From Hallella mizrahii (GTDB lineage Bacteria > Bacteroidota > Bacteroidia > Bacteroidales > Bacteroidaceae): a DNA stretch of 64,000 nucleotides. Location: the NCBI RefSeq assembly GCF_009695775.1, contig NZ_VUNG01000016.1, forward strand, positions 1 to 64,000, given 5' to 3'. Position numbers and translations under genes: made by a program. The notes under the pieces were generated by a model. That model was given only the letters and a program-made list of their open reading frames with translations, was not told the origin of the DNA and did no database searches. Every line of letters starts with the position of its first letter. Positions within the stretch are counted from its first letter, which is position 1. Below are positions 32,896-41,376 of the stretch, one piece after another.

Positions 32896-34995
32896 ATGAA
32901 CAGACTCCTTTTGTCCGTGCTTCTTCTCTTGGCAGTCTGCTGCCAGCTGCCTGCCGCGCCGAGGCTTTCCTCACGCTCTTCCGGTGTGGCGGACAGCAGT
33001 GCTGCCGACACGCTTCCCCGTGTCGTGCCCCATCAGCGGCCCCGCGTGGCGGTGGTACTCTCCGGTGGTGGCGCGAAAGGCATGGCGCACATTGGCGTGC
33101 TGAAAGTGCTGGAGCGGGCGGGCATACCCGTCGACATCGTCACGGGTACGTCGATGGGCAGCATTGTCGGCGGTCTCTACTCCGTGGGACTCTCGGCGAC
33201 ACAACTCGACTCGCTGGTGCGCCGCCAGGACTGGCCTTTCCTCTTGAGCGACCGTGCCGTCTATTCTTCCGAGGACCTGGAGGGGCGGCGTGTGCAGTCG
33301 ACTTATTTTTTCTCCAAGACGTTGCGGTTGCATAAGCGCCATCTGACCGGTGCGACAGGAGTCATCGAGGGCAAGAACCTGATGCGCCTCTTCCGGCATC
33401 TCACGGTCGGCTACACCGACTCGATGAGCTTCGACAGCTTGCCGCGTCGCTTTGCCTGCGTGGCGACCAACATCGTCGACAATACGGAGTACGACTTCCA
33501 TAGCGGCGTGCTGGCCGAGGCGATGCGCACGAGCATGTCCATCCCCGGCGTGTTCACCCCCGTGAGAAAGGGCGACCGTGTGCTGGTCGACGGTGGACTG
33601 CGCAACAACTATCCCGCCGACCTGGCACGCGCGATGGGTGCCGCGTATGTCATCGGTGCCACCGTGCAGGGACCGCCCAAGACAGCCGACGACCTGGCCA
33701 ACGGCTCCTCTGTGCTGGGACAGATCGTCGACGTGAACTGCAAGAACAAATACGACGACAACCTCAAGCTGACCGACATTGCCATCCGTGTGGACACACG
33801 AGGCTACAATGCCGCTTCGTTCACCCCCGCTGCCATCGATACGCTCATCCGGCGCGGCGAGGAGGAGGCCATGCGCCACTGGGACGAGCTCATCGCCTTG
33901 AAGTGCCGCTTGGGATTGGGCGACGACGCGGCTGTACCGACGCTCAGTCCTCATGCCGGAGCACTGAAGCCCTTGGATTTCTCCGCGCCGGAAGCCCAGC
34001 CGTCCGACCCGTCCGACGAACTGCAGGGAAGCCTTGGCGTGCGCTTCGACACTGAGGAGAAGGTGGCCATGCAGATGGCCGGTACATGGATCTCAGGCCG
34101 GAAGCCGTTCCGTGTGGCTGCTGTCGTCAGGCTCGGACGCAACTATAAAGGGTCGCTCTACGGCGGTTGGAGCCTGCCGCGCGGCACGGAGCTCGGCGTG
34201 GGCTACACCTATGCCTACCACGATCTTGACTTCTACCAAGGCGGTGACAAGAGCTTCAATGCTACCTTCGCCCATCATCAGGCCCGCCTGAGCATGATGA
34301 ACATCAACGTGCGCAACATGGCTATGGACGTGGCTCTGCGCTTTGACGGCTATGACTATCACTCCGTGCTTTTCGCCGCTTCCTCTGACAACAACGAGAA
34401 ACCATCCGATGATCATTTCTTCAGCTACCATGCCGCGCTCCACTACAATAGTGAGAATGCGGGACTCTTCCCCGTGCGCGGTGCCCGCTTCGTGGCGGAG
34501 TATGCCTATTTCACCGATAACTTCACGGGCTACCACGGCCACAAGGGATTCAGCGAGGTCAGTGCTAACTGGCGTATCTCGTTGCCACTCTCGCATAGAC
34601 TCACCCTTCAGCCTCTGTTCTATGGCCGTCTGCTCTTCGGCAAGGAGATTCCGCTCGTCCGCCGCACCTTTTTGGGCGGTCCCTGGTTTGCGCATTATCT
34701 CGAGACGCAACAGCCCTTTGCCGGTACCCATCACATCGAGATGACCGATCTCCACTACGTTGCCGCTCAGCTGCAACTGCAATATCAGTTGACCACCAAC
34801 AATTTCATCCTTCTCCAAGGTGCATGGTCGCAACACAACGACCGCCTTGCCGACATCCTGCGCCAAAAGGGCGATTGGGGCGTGCAAGCCGCTTACTACT
34901 ATCGCACCATGTTCGGTCCGCTTGGTGCCAGTGTGGGATGGGCCAGCGAACAGCGCGACCTAAGGCTGATGGTCAACTTGGGATTTGAGTTCTAA
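32896..34995 (+). CDS. Patatin-like phospholipase with C-terminal beta-barrel (PlpD/type Vd-like)
   Basis: 699 aa. Signal peptide (about 4-20), patatin domain (about 48-310) with glycine-rich oxyanion motif LSGGGAKGMAH, nucleophile Ser86 in GTSMGS and catalytic Asp232 in VDGGLRNNYP. A linker leads to a C-terminal barrel (about 375-699) ending NLGFEF with terminal Phe. The layout resembles type Vd autotransporters and BamA-like proteins: a lipase attached to, or exported by, its own barrel. It has its own promoter, divergent from the CDP-alcohol cassette. Envelope phospholipid hydrolysis is the likely role; not proven. Confidence 0.9.
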   Translation: MNRLLLSVLLLLAVCCQLPAAPRLSSRSSGVADSSAADTLPRVVPHQRPRVAVVLSGGGAKGMAHIGVLKVLERAGIPVDIVTGTSMGSIVGGLYSVGLSATQLDSLVRRQDWPFLLSDRAVYSSEDLEGRRVQSTYFFSKTLRLHKRHLTGATGVIEGKNLMRLFRHLTVGYTDSMSFDSLPRRFACVATNIVDNTEYDFHSGVLAEAMRTSMSIPGVFTPVRKGDRVLVDGGLRNNYPADLARAMGAAYVIGATVQGPPKTADDLANGSSVLGQIVDVNCKNKYDDNLKLTDIAIRVDTRGYNAASFTPAAIDTLIRRGEEEAMRHWDELIALKCRLGLGDDAAVPTLSPHAGALKPLDFSAPEAQPSDPSDELQGSLGVRFDTEEKVAMQMAGTWISGRKPFRVAAVVRLGRNYKGSLYGGWSLPRGTELGVGYTYAYHDLDFYQGGDKSFNATFAHHQARLSMMNINVRNMAMDVALRFDGYDYHSVLFAASSDNNEKPSDDHFFSYHAALHYNSENAGLFPVRGARFVAEYAYFTDNFTGYHGHKGFSEVSANWRISLPLSHRLTLQPLFYGRLLFGKEIPLVRRTFLGGPWFAHYLETQQPFAGTHHIEMTDLHYVAAQLQLQYQLTTNNFILLQGAWSQHNDRLADILRQKGDWGVQAAYYYRTMFGPLGASVGWASEQRDLRLMVNLGFEF

Positions 34996-35096
34996 AGGTG
35001 GTTCGCAATGGACAAGATGGTCTCTTGACATATCGTTAGTATAGTGTGCGTGTTAGAATTGTCTTATAAACTGACAATTTTCCGCCCACGAGAATC

Positions 35097-35366
35097 GATT
35101 TTTTTCGACGAAGACCTATTGGGCTCTGATTTTCGTGAAAATGAGCCATTTTTTATAAGTGTCAGATAATCAAAGCGTTACAATATTACCTCTTTCCCGA
35201 TGCTATCAAATCACTGATTTCTCGCAAAATTCTCTAGAGAATTTTCGGTCATCTCGGTTGTTTTATCTGATCATCTCGGTTGTTTTATCCGATCATCTCA
35301 CTGAGATGTGCACAAGAAAACACTGAGATGACCGTAAGAAAGCACTGTTTTCTCACTCAGACTCGG
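35097..35366 (-). repeat. Interspersed repeat R1, copy 2
   Basis: About 270 bp, inverted relative to 11738-11994. Strongest matches at both ends: CACGAGAATCGAT at 35097 and the complement of GTGAGAAAACAGTG and GTCATCTCAG near 35325-35360. The middle is diverged and expanded by tandem units. Confidence 0.65.
35249..35308. repeat. 22-bp tandem repeat within R1
   Basis: Two full units (35249-35270, 35271-35292; TCATCTCGGTTGTTTTATC plus 3 nt) and a partial third leading into a short palindrome ATCTCACTGAGAT (35295-35307). Confidence 0.75.
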
Positions 35367-35602
35367 TAAGGCGGAGTCAGAAAAAGCCAAAAGAGTAGCA
35401 TTCCTTTTCTATTTCATGAGTTGTGACGAACATGCTTTTGTCATGGAAAATCAAGCCCGAATGCCTGAAAAAGTAATTCTGCACGGACCGCGCAAAGCAA
35501 GAAATATTGAATGATTGTATAGGGGAAAAGAGATCAAAAAGGTTGGATTGATGAAACAGATGGTTTTTCTGTTAAAAATAATAATAAAATCGCTTGCTTT
35601 TC

Positions 35603-35633
35603 TTTGTATTTTTAATTATTATTACTACTTTTG
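35603..35633 (+). promoter_or_regulatory. Bacteroidota -33/-7 promoter of the LuxR-type gene
   Basis: TTTG (35603-35606), 19-bp spacer, TACTTTTG (35626-35633), 52 bp upstream of the start codon. Full consensus match. Confidence 0.75.
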
Positions 35634-35685
35634 CACAAGAAAGTAAGCATAGTATAAAAGAGATAAGATAACGGAGAGAATAGTA

Positions 35686-36330
35686 ATGGAAATCATATTG
35701 GCTGACCCGCAGGGCATCACCCGCATGGGACTAATGTATCTGCTCCACGAGATGGGACAGGATGATCCTCGCTATGTAGAGGACAAAGCCGGACTGATCG
35801 AGAGGCTGAAAGAAGATCCGGCAGAGGTGGTCGTGCTCGACTACAACCTCTTTGACTTCAACGATGCCAACGAGATGTTTATTCTCAGCCAACGTTTCCC
35901 CAAGACGCTCTGGCTGCTGTTCAGCGAGGAACTCAGCGGAGAATTCATGAAGATGGTGATGCTCAACGGGCAGCAGTTCAGCATCATCATGAAGGACTCG
36001 CCGCTGTCTGAGATCCGCGAGGCGCTTCGCTTTTTGATGCACGGCAAGCGGTTCATCTGTCAGCATGCCATGGAGCTGCTCATCGAGGAGCAGTCCGCTG
36101 ACAGTCATCCCGAGACGGTCAACCTCACCAAGACCGAGCAGGAGATCCTCAAAGACATTGCCCTTGGCATGACCACCAAGGAGATTGCTGCCAAGCGCTT
36201 CTCCAGTTTCCACACCGTCAACACCCATCGCAAGAATATCTTCCGCAAGCTCGGCGTGAACAACGTCCATGAGGCCACCAAGTATGCCCTTCGCGCCGGC
36301 CTCGTCGATGCGGCGGAGTACTACATATAG
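35686..36330 (+). CDS. NarL/FixJ-type response regulator
   Basis: 214 aa. An N-terminal receiver domain (about 1-120; MEIILADPQGITRMG, phospho-acceptor Asp in VVVLDYNLFD at about residue 52, Lys in IIMKDSPLSEI) and a C-terminal LuxR HTH (about 145-205; LTKTEQEILKDIALGMTTKEIAAKRFSSFHTVNTHRKNIFRKLGV). No histidine kinase adjoins it, so it is an orphan regulator; its kinase would be elsewhere. Regulon unknown. Confidence 0.92.
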   Translation: MEIILADPQGITRMGLMYLLHEMGQDDPRYVEDKAGLIERLKEDPAEVVVLDYNLFDFNDANEMFILSQRFPKTLWLLFSEELSGEFMKMVMLNGQQFSIIMKDSPLSEIREALRFLMHGKRFICQHAMELLIEEQSADSHPETVNLTKTEQEILKDIALGMTTKEIAAKRFSSFHTVNTHRKNIFRKLGVNNVHEATKYALRAGLVDAAEYYI

Positions 36331-36376
36331 AATTTGATTAGTTTTGTTTCGCTGAATACAGATTTCCTTTAAAAAG

Positions 36377-36410
36377 TTTGGATAAGAATATTATTTTTTT
36401 ACTACCTTTG
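36377..36410 (+). promoter_or_regulatory. Putative promoter of the HicAB module
   Basis: TTTG (36377-36380), 22-bp spacer (slightly long), TACCTTTG (36403-36410). The predicted start of transcription (about 36415-36418) is just before the hicA frame, leaving no leader. Confidence 0.55.
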
Positions 36411-36428
36411 TCACATTGAGTAAAGATA

Positions 36429-36632
36429 CTGCCAAAGAAGAAAAGATATAAAGTAATAGAAGTTATTCGTCTTTTGGAAAGTGATGGTTGGATCCAATGC
36501 TATTGTAAGGGTGACCATCGACAATTCAAGCACCCCCAAAAGAAAGGGAAGGTGACGGTCAGAGGCAAAAATAGTGAAGTATTAAGCCAGTTCTTGTTGA
36601 ATAGCATTTGGAAACAGGCTGGATTTAAATAG
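36429..36632 (+). CDS. hicA: HicA-family toxin without a canonical start codon
   Basis: About 67 aa, opening after an in-frame TGA at 36417-36419. HicA features: VIEVIRLLESDGW, catalytic-type His in CKGDHRQFKHPQKKGKVTV, and SQFLLNSIWKQAGFK at the end. HicA is a small double-stranded-RNA-binding mRNA interferase. There is no ATG, GTG or TTG in frame before the domain: only GTA, AAG, ATA and CTG codons precede PKKKRYK. I use CTG at 36429 as a nominal start. A TTG at 36416 lies one base out of frame, so a single-base indel is possible (pseudogene or sequencing error). hicB follows 23 nt later. Confidence 0.75.
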   Translation: MPKKKRYKVIEVIRLLESDGWIQCYCKGDHRQFKHPQKKGKVTVRGKNSEVLSQFLLNSIWKQAGFK

Positions 36633-36655
36633 AAATTAGGAAAGGAGTGTATACT

Positions 36656-37069
36656 ATGGTAAAGGTTGATGTTTATGTAGATTGGTGCAACAAGAATTTT
36701 GCTGCATCATTTGGCGATATGATTCCAGGCGGTGTAGTATTTACGGCTCGTACGTGGAGCGAGGTTCAGAAAGAAGCGAAGGATACTCTTGATTTCCATG
36801 TAGCAGGCATGTTAAATGACGGTGACGAAGTACCAGCTTGGTTGCGCGAGGGTGATTATGAGTTCGTCTATCATCCAGTAAGTACCGCAGCTTTGCTTCG
36901 ATGCAGTGAGGACTATACTACCATGGCAGCCATTTCACGGGCTTCAGGCGTTAACCAACGTCAGCTTAGCCACTATGCCAATGGTCTGAAAAAACCACGG
37001 GCACAGCAGCGTAAGCGTATCGTTGCCGGACTTCATAAGATAGGGCAGCAACTAATGTCTGTTGAATAG
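36656..37069 (+). CDS. hicB: HicB-family antitoxin
   Basis: 137 aa from the ATG at 36656, preceded by AGGAAAGGAG (36638-36647), an unusually good ribosome-binding site for this phylum. The N-terminal partial RNase-H-like HicB fold (VDVYVDWCNKNFAASFGDMIPGGVVFTARTWSEVQKEAKDTLDFHV) neutralises HicA; the C-terminal HTH (MAAISRASGVNQRQLSHYANGLKKP) binds the operator. The antitoxin follows the toxin, the usual hicAB order. The HTH suggests autoregulation at the promoter near 36403. Confidence 0.9.
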   Translation: MVKVDVYVDWCNKNFAASFGDMIPGGVVFTARTWSEVQKEAKDTLDFHVAGMLNDGDEVPAWLREGDYEFVYHPVSTAALLRCSEDYTTMAAISRASGVNQRQLSHYANGLKKPRAQQRKRIVAGLHKIGQQLMSVE

Positions 37070-37086
37070 TAATTGCATCTATAAAT

Positions 37087-37119
37087 GAGTACTCAATATT
37101 TAAAGAGTACTCAATATTT
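37087..37119. repeat. 15-bp direct repeat over the HTCS 3' end
   Basis: GAGTACTCAATATTT occurs at 37087-37101 and 37105-37119. The second copy contains the stop codon of the PUL 2 HTCS (minus strand). It lies between the convergent hicB and HTCS genes. Confidence 0.75.
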
Positions 37120-40100
37120 CTTTTTGCCATATTCGCTCGGCGTGCAGCCAAACTGCTTCTTGAAGGAAGTGGAGAAGTGCGAGAGCGTGTTGAAGCCTGT
37201 CATGAAGGCTATCTCCGATATGGTGTGCTCACCGGCCTTGATCAGTTCCGCAGCTTTATTGAGCTTATAGGTTTTGAAGAATGTGCTGGGACTCTCGCCT
37301 GTGAGTCCTTTCACCTTGTAGTAGAGTTTGGTGCGCGAGACATGCATCATTTCTGTAGCCTTGTTCACGTCGAGCTCTGCATTGGCCATTTCCTTTTCCA
37401 TCATCTGGTAAAGTTCGTCCATGAAGTGCTTGTCTTGTGCCGAGAGCACATCCTCCACGTCTTTGTCAGTTTCCGTCGTGGAGGTGAGAATCGTGCGTAC
37501 CCGTTCGCGATTGGTGAGCAGCGACTTGATCATTGCCATCAACACTTTGGGCGCAAAGGGCTTGGTGACGTAGGCGTCAGCGCCACTGTTGAGGCCTTCC
37601 ACTTTGTTTTCGTCCGTTATCTTTGCTGTAACCAGTATCACGGGGATGTGGCTGGTCTGTAAGTCGTCTTTGATCATGTGGCAGAGTTCATAACCACTCA
37701 TGCCCGGCATGACCACGTCGCTGAGGATAAGCTGGGGTCTCTCTTCGTGTGCTGCCTTCAATGCACTTTCAGCGTCGAAGCAATAAATCATTTTATATTC
37801 GGGAGCAAGCAGCGTGCGCAGATAGTGTACCACCTCGGTATCGTCATCCACGACGAGGATCTTTGGCCGTTTGTCCTCACCGTCTTGCTCGTCAGTGACA
37901 TCGTCCACGTCGCTTGCCGGTGTCTTTGCGGGAATGTCGGCGAAAGCCGGTTCCAAAGATCTTTTTTCCTCCTCGGTGTAAGCGCCTTCGTCGGTCGGCA
38001 ACACCAGAGTGAAGAGAGCGCCTGTGCAGTCCGTGCGATTGCCGGCCGACAGCGTGCCATGATGTAGCCGGGCCAGTTCCCGGGCATAGTAGAGTCCGAT
38101 GCCTGACCCCCAGTTGATGGTGCCTTTCGACTGGTTGTCGAGTTGATAATAGCGCTTGAAGATATTCTCCAATTCGCTTTGTGGTATGCCTTTGCCGGTG
38201 TCAGCAATGCTGAGTGAAATGCGGCGCCCATTGTCCAGCGTGTCGAAGATGACATCGATGGCACCGCCACTTGGCGTAAACTTCATGGCGTTGGACATGA
38301 GGTTGTTGAAGATCTTCTCCAGTTTGTCGGCATCGAGCCACATCGTCAGGCTGCCTTCCAGTCCTTGCGTACGGATCGTGATGCCCTTTTCTTCAGCATT
38401 CATGGCGAAGAGGGCAAGGTATCGGTGCAGTTCTGCGATGATATCTTTTTGTTCCACATGCAGTCGTAGCGTGTCGTTCTCGAGTTTGTTGAAGTCGAGC
38501 ATTTGGTTGACCAGACGTAGCATGCGGTTGACGCTTCTGGCCACGATGTCGAGCAGCCGATGCTCTTGTGGTCGGATATCGCTGCTGTTGCGCAGTTGAT
38601 CCACGGGTCCGGCGATCATGGTGAGTGGTGTCCGGAACTCGTGTGAGACATTTGCGAAGAAACTCATGTTCATCTTGTTGATGCGCTGCTCCTGCTCTCG
38701 CTCTTCTTCCGCTTTGAGAGCGAGTCGCTTCTCTTCCTCGATGCGCTTTCTTGCTTTTCGGACATACCAGAAGATGGCGGCAGCTGCTAAAAGATAGAAG
38801 CACCATGCCCACCATGTATTCCAAGGTTCCGGAGCTATGCTTACCTTAATGGCGTTTTCGGCCAACGGCCGGTCAGAGTCGTTGCCTACGATTTTTACGC
38901 GGAAGATGTAGTTGCCTGATGGCAGATTGGAGTAGTGAGCCTCGTTGTTGCTGTCGGCGTCTGTCCATATGTTGTCGTGTCCTTCCAGACGGTAGTAATA
39001 GTGTATGCGTTTGAAGTCGCTGTAGTCGATGGCGGCAAAAGATATGGAGAAGCTGTTTTGGCGATAGCTAAGGTTGATCTCTTTCGCTGTCTCCATGCTC
39101 TCGCTGATAGGCTGTCCTTTGCCGGGAATGACGATATTGTTGTGCACTTTCAGGTTTTCAAACATCAGCCGTGGCGAGCCTGTGGCTACTATCTTCATTG
39201 GGTTGAAGACCGTCAGTCCATGCGTGCCACCGAAGACGAGCGTGCCGTCGGCCATACGACAGGAGGCTCTGTCGTTGAATTGGAAGCCTCCGATGCCGTC
39301 AGCCTCGTGATAGATGGTGATGCTGTAGTTGCGTGGATCCACCTTGTTGAGTCCGTCCATGGTGCTCACCCAGATGTTGCCTCTCTGATCCTCCTCAATA
39401 CTCGACACGTCAGCGCATGACAATCCTTGGATTGCAGTCATGCGGTGGGTGCGGGCGTCGTAACGCAGCAGTCCGTTGGTCACCGTGCCGAGCCAGATGT
39501 TTCCTTTGCTGTCTTGGAAGCTCTTCGTCGGGATGTAGACGCTGCGTCGTATGCAGGCTTGGATATCTTCCTGCCTGATTGTGAAGCGTCGCAACTCCTG
39601 GCTTTGTCTGTCGATGAGCATGGGTGATTGGGCAAAGGCAGAAAGGAGAATGTCGCCATTGCGGAGCGTGAGCAGCCCGGGGATGAAGGTGAAAGTCTTC
39701 GGGAATACTTGTTTCAATGTATAATGGTCGTTCTCGGGATTGATGGCACAAACATAATATCCTGCCGTCGAAACCCATATCGTGCCACGGTGGTCTTCAG
39801 TGATTTCCATGGGCATGTAGACTGGATAGGTTTTGAGCACACGGAGGCGGTTTCCGTCGTACTGGCATTTACTGATTCCGCTCATGGTCAGTAGCCACAG
39901 TCTCTGTTTGTGATCGACAAACACTTTGTAGATATCGTATTTGTCGCTGTTGGTCGGCGAGTAGCCCGTCTGCAGGTTGGTCAGTTGTCGCGTCTGCGTG
40001 TCGTAGACGCAGAGTCCTTTTTGCTTGCTTGCTATCCAGAGGCGATGCTGGTTGTCAGCAGCTACTGATTTCACGTCTTGTCGGTTGAGAGCCCGAATGA

Positions 40101-41118
40101 GATGGGTGTCGGCATTGAACATGTCCTTATATCTATACACCACCTTGAATCCTTGGCCTTCAGAACCCAACCAAAGGTTGCCGTGAGAGTCGGTATAGAT
40201 CTGCGTGACATTGAAGTCCGGAGCCTCGAATGGAAACTCTTCTTCCGATTGGTTGACGATTTTCTGCTGTCGATGATCATAGAACCAGAGCCCGTGTCGG
40301 TAGGTGTTGAGCAGCAAGTCGCCTTTGCCGTAAGGAAGGATCAGCGACACAACATCATTGCTGATAGCCGGATGCTCAAGCACCGGCGGCAAGGGCATGA
40401 AGCGGCGCAGCGTAGTGTCGAAGAGTCGCAGGCCTTCAGGACCGCTGATCCATAGCTGATGCCCATTGAGCAGAAAACTGCCGCTGCTGTTGTCGATGGC
40501 AATGGTGGCGACGGGGCGGAATGTGCTGAGAGCGTATGCCGTGAGCGTCTTGGCCTTACGAATCCATAGCAGGTTGTGGTTATCGAGGTGACAGGTGACG
40601 TTGAAAGGGCTGTCATGGTCGATATTGCGCAGTCTGACATCAACGCTGTTGTCTTTGTCGTTGTATTCATAGACTTGGTCCATGGTGACAAAGAACATGC
40701 GGTGATCTCGGCTTTCCAACATGTAGAGCACATTTTTGTTTTTGACATTCATTTTGACCCGTGTGAATCCGTCATTGCCATTGTATCGGCATGGTCCGTT
40801 GACGGTGGCCACCCACAGCTGTCCGCGCGAGTCACGGTAGCAACATTTCACGTTGTTGTCGGGCAGTCCGATGCTGTCGTCGATGCAATAATATTGGTGA
40901 AAGGTGTTGCCATCATATTTGTTGAGTCCACGGAAAGTGCTGATCCACATCTGCCCGAAGCGGTCCTCCATGAATCCGTTGATCTGCTCGTTGGAGATAT
41001 GGTTGGAAAGCAATAAGGGCTGCTCCTTATGGTTTTCACTGACATTGTCTGGGTTGTGGGAACACGCGAGCAAGGCCAGTGACAGTATCAGCGATAGCAA
41101 GACATGTGTTGTTTTCAT
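37111..41118 (-). CDS. Hybrid two-component system sensor/regulator (HTCS) of PUL 2
   Basis: 1335 aa from the ATG at 41118, chosen because it starts a signal sequence (MKTTHVLLSLILSLALLACS); an upstream in-frame ATG (41244) adds 42 residues without features. Order: periplasmic propeller repeats (FGQMWISTFRGLNKYDG, RGQLWVATVNGPCRYNG), a Y_Y_Y domain, a membrane segment (about 769-787; WWAWCFYLLAAAAIFWYV), HisKA with His826 (NVSHEFRTPLTM), HATPase (NLMSNAMKF, DTGKGIP), receiver with Asp1134 (LILSDVVMPGMSG), and AraC-type HTH (ISEIAFMTGFNTLSHFSTSFKKQFG). Divergent from the GH3-SusCD-CE1-GH3 unit that it should activate. LLACS may be a lipobox, which is odd for a protein that spans the inner membrane. 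Confidence 0.95.
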   Translation of the reverse strand: MKTTHVLLSLILSLALLACSHNPDNVSENHKEQPLLLSNHISNEQINGFMEDRFGQMWISTFRGLNKYDGNTFHQYYCIDDSIGLPDNNVKCCYRDSRGQLWVATVNGPCRYNGNDGFTRVKMNVKNKNVLYMLESRDHRMFFVTMDQVYEYNDKDNSVDVRLRNIDHDSPFNVTCHLDNHNLLWIRKAKTLTAYALSTFRPVATIAIDNSSGSFLLNGHQLWISGPEGLRLFDTTLRRFMPLPPVLEHPAISNDVVSLILPYGKGDLLLNTYRHGLWFYDHRQQKIVNQSEEEFPFEAPDFNVTQIYTDSHGNLWLGSEGQGFKVVYRYKDMFNADTHLIRALNRQDVKSVAADNQHRLWIASKQKGLCVYDTQTRQLTNLQTGYSPTNSDKYDIYKVFVDHKQRLWLLTMSGISKCQYDGNRLRVLKTYPVYMPMEITEDHRGTIWVSTAGYYVCAINPENDHYTLKQVFPKTFTFIPGLLTLRNGDILLSAFAQSPMLIDRQSQELRRFTIRQEDIQACIRRSVYIPTKSFQDSKGNIWLGTVTNGLLRYDARTHRMTAIQGLSCADVSSIEEDQRGNIWVSTMDGLNKVDPRNYSITIYHEADGIGGFQFNDRASCRMADGTLVFGGTHGLTVFNPMKIVATGSPRLMFENLKVHNNIVIPGKGQPISESMETAKEINLSYRQNSFSISFAAIDYSDFKRIHYYYRLEGHDNIWTDADSNNEAHYSNLPSGNYIFRVKIVGNDSDRPLAENAIKVSIAPEPWNTWWAWCFYLLAAAAIFWYVRKARKRIEEEKRLALKAEEEREQEQRINKMNMSFFANVSHEFRTPLTMIAGPVDQLRNSSDIRPQEHRLLDIVARSVNRMLRLVNQMLDFNKLENDTLRLHVEQKDIIAELHRYLALFAMNAEEKGITIRTQGLEGSLTMWLDADKLEKIFNNLMSNAMKFTPSGGAIDVIFDTLDNGRRISLSIADTGKGIPQSELENIFKRYYQLDNQSKGTINWGSGIGLYYARELARLHHGTLSAGNRTDCTGALFTLVLPTDEGAYTEEEKRSLEPAFADIPAKTPASDVDDVTDEQDGEDKRPKILVVDDDTEVVHYLRTLLAPEYKMIYCFDAESALKAAHEERPQLILSDVVMPGMSGYELCHMIKDDLQTSHIPVILVTAKITDENKVEGLNSGADAYVTKPFAPKVLMAMIKSLLTNRERVRTILTSTTETDKDVEDVLSAQDKHFMDELYQMMEKEMANAELDVNKATEMMHVSRTKLYYKVKGLTGESPSTFFKTYKLNKAAELIKAGEHTISEIAFMTGFNTLSHFSTSFKKQFGCTPSEYGKKKY

Positions 41119-41141
41119 ATTTTTAGATTGTGTTCTATAGA

Positions 41142-41149
41142 CAAAGATA
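41142..41149 (-). promoter_or_regulatory. Putative -7 element of the PUL 2 HTCS
   Basis: The minus strand reads TATCTTTG; 20 bp upstream is ATTG (complement of 41170-41173), a 3/4 match to TTTG. About 24 bp before the start codon. Confidence 0.55.
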
Positions 41150-41329
41150 CGTTTTTTTCCTGTGAATACCAATGGATTGACAGCATTTTTGAACACAAAT
41201 GTAACGGTTTGAACAAATAAGCAAATGACGCGATGGAAAATCAAGTGGGATGAGCTGACAGGGGACCTATTTTAAACCATTGAGAAATACTTTAGTACAT
41301 TAGAGGAAGTATTTTCACGATGATTTTCA

Positions 41330-41337
41330 TAACTTTG
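41330..41337 (+). promoter_or_regulatory. Putative -7 element of PUL 2 GH3 gene
   Basis: TAACTTTG, 40 bp upstream of the ATG at 41377. No -33 TTTG at the normal distance, consistent with activation by the divergent HTCS. Confidence 0.5.
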
Positions 41338-41376
41338 TGCATAAAACATTTTATTCACTTTCTAAACCCCAAATTA

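Larger units (their letters stand above)
34996..35602. other. Gene-free region carrying repeat R1 copy 2
   Basis: No supported gene. 35097-35366 is the second copy of the interspersed repeat also seen at 11738-11994, inverted. It includes a 22-bp tandem repeat at 35249-35308. The remainder is AT-rich; a 23-codon frame at 35443-35514 shows no features. Confidence 0.65.

Noticed and set aside
35443..35514. 23-codon frame in the gap before the LuxR-type gene
   Set aside because: No promoter, ribosome-binding site or motif; expected by chance.
36966..37151. Minus-strand 61-codon frame across hicB and the HTCS end
   Set aside because: Antisense to hicB; the peptide repeat NIEYSLNIEYS comes from the 15-bp direct repeat.
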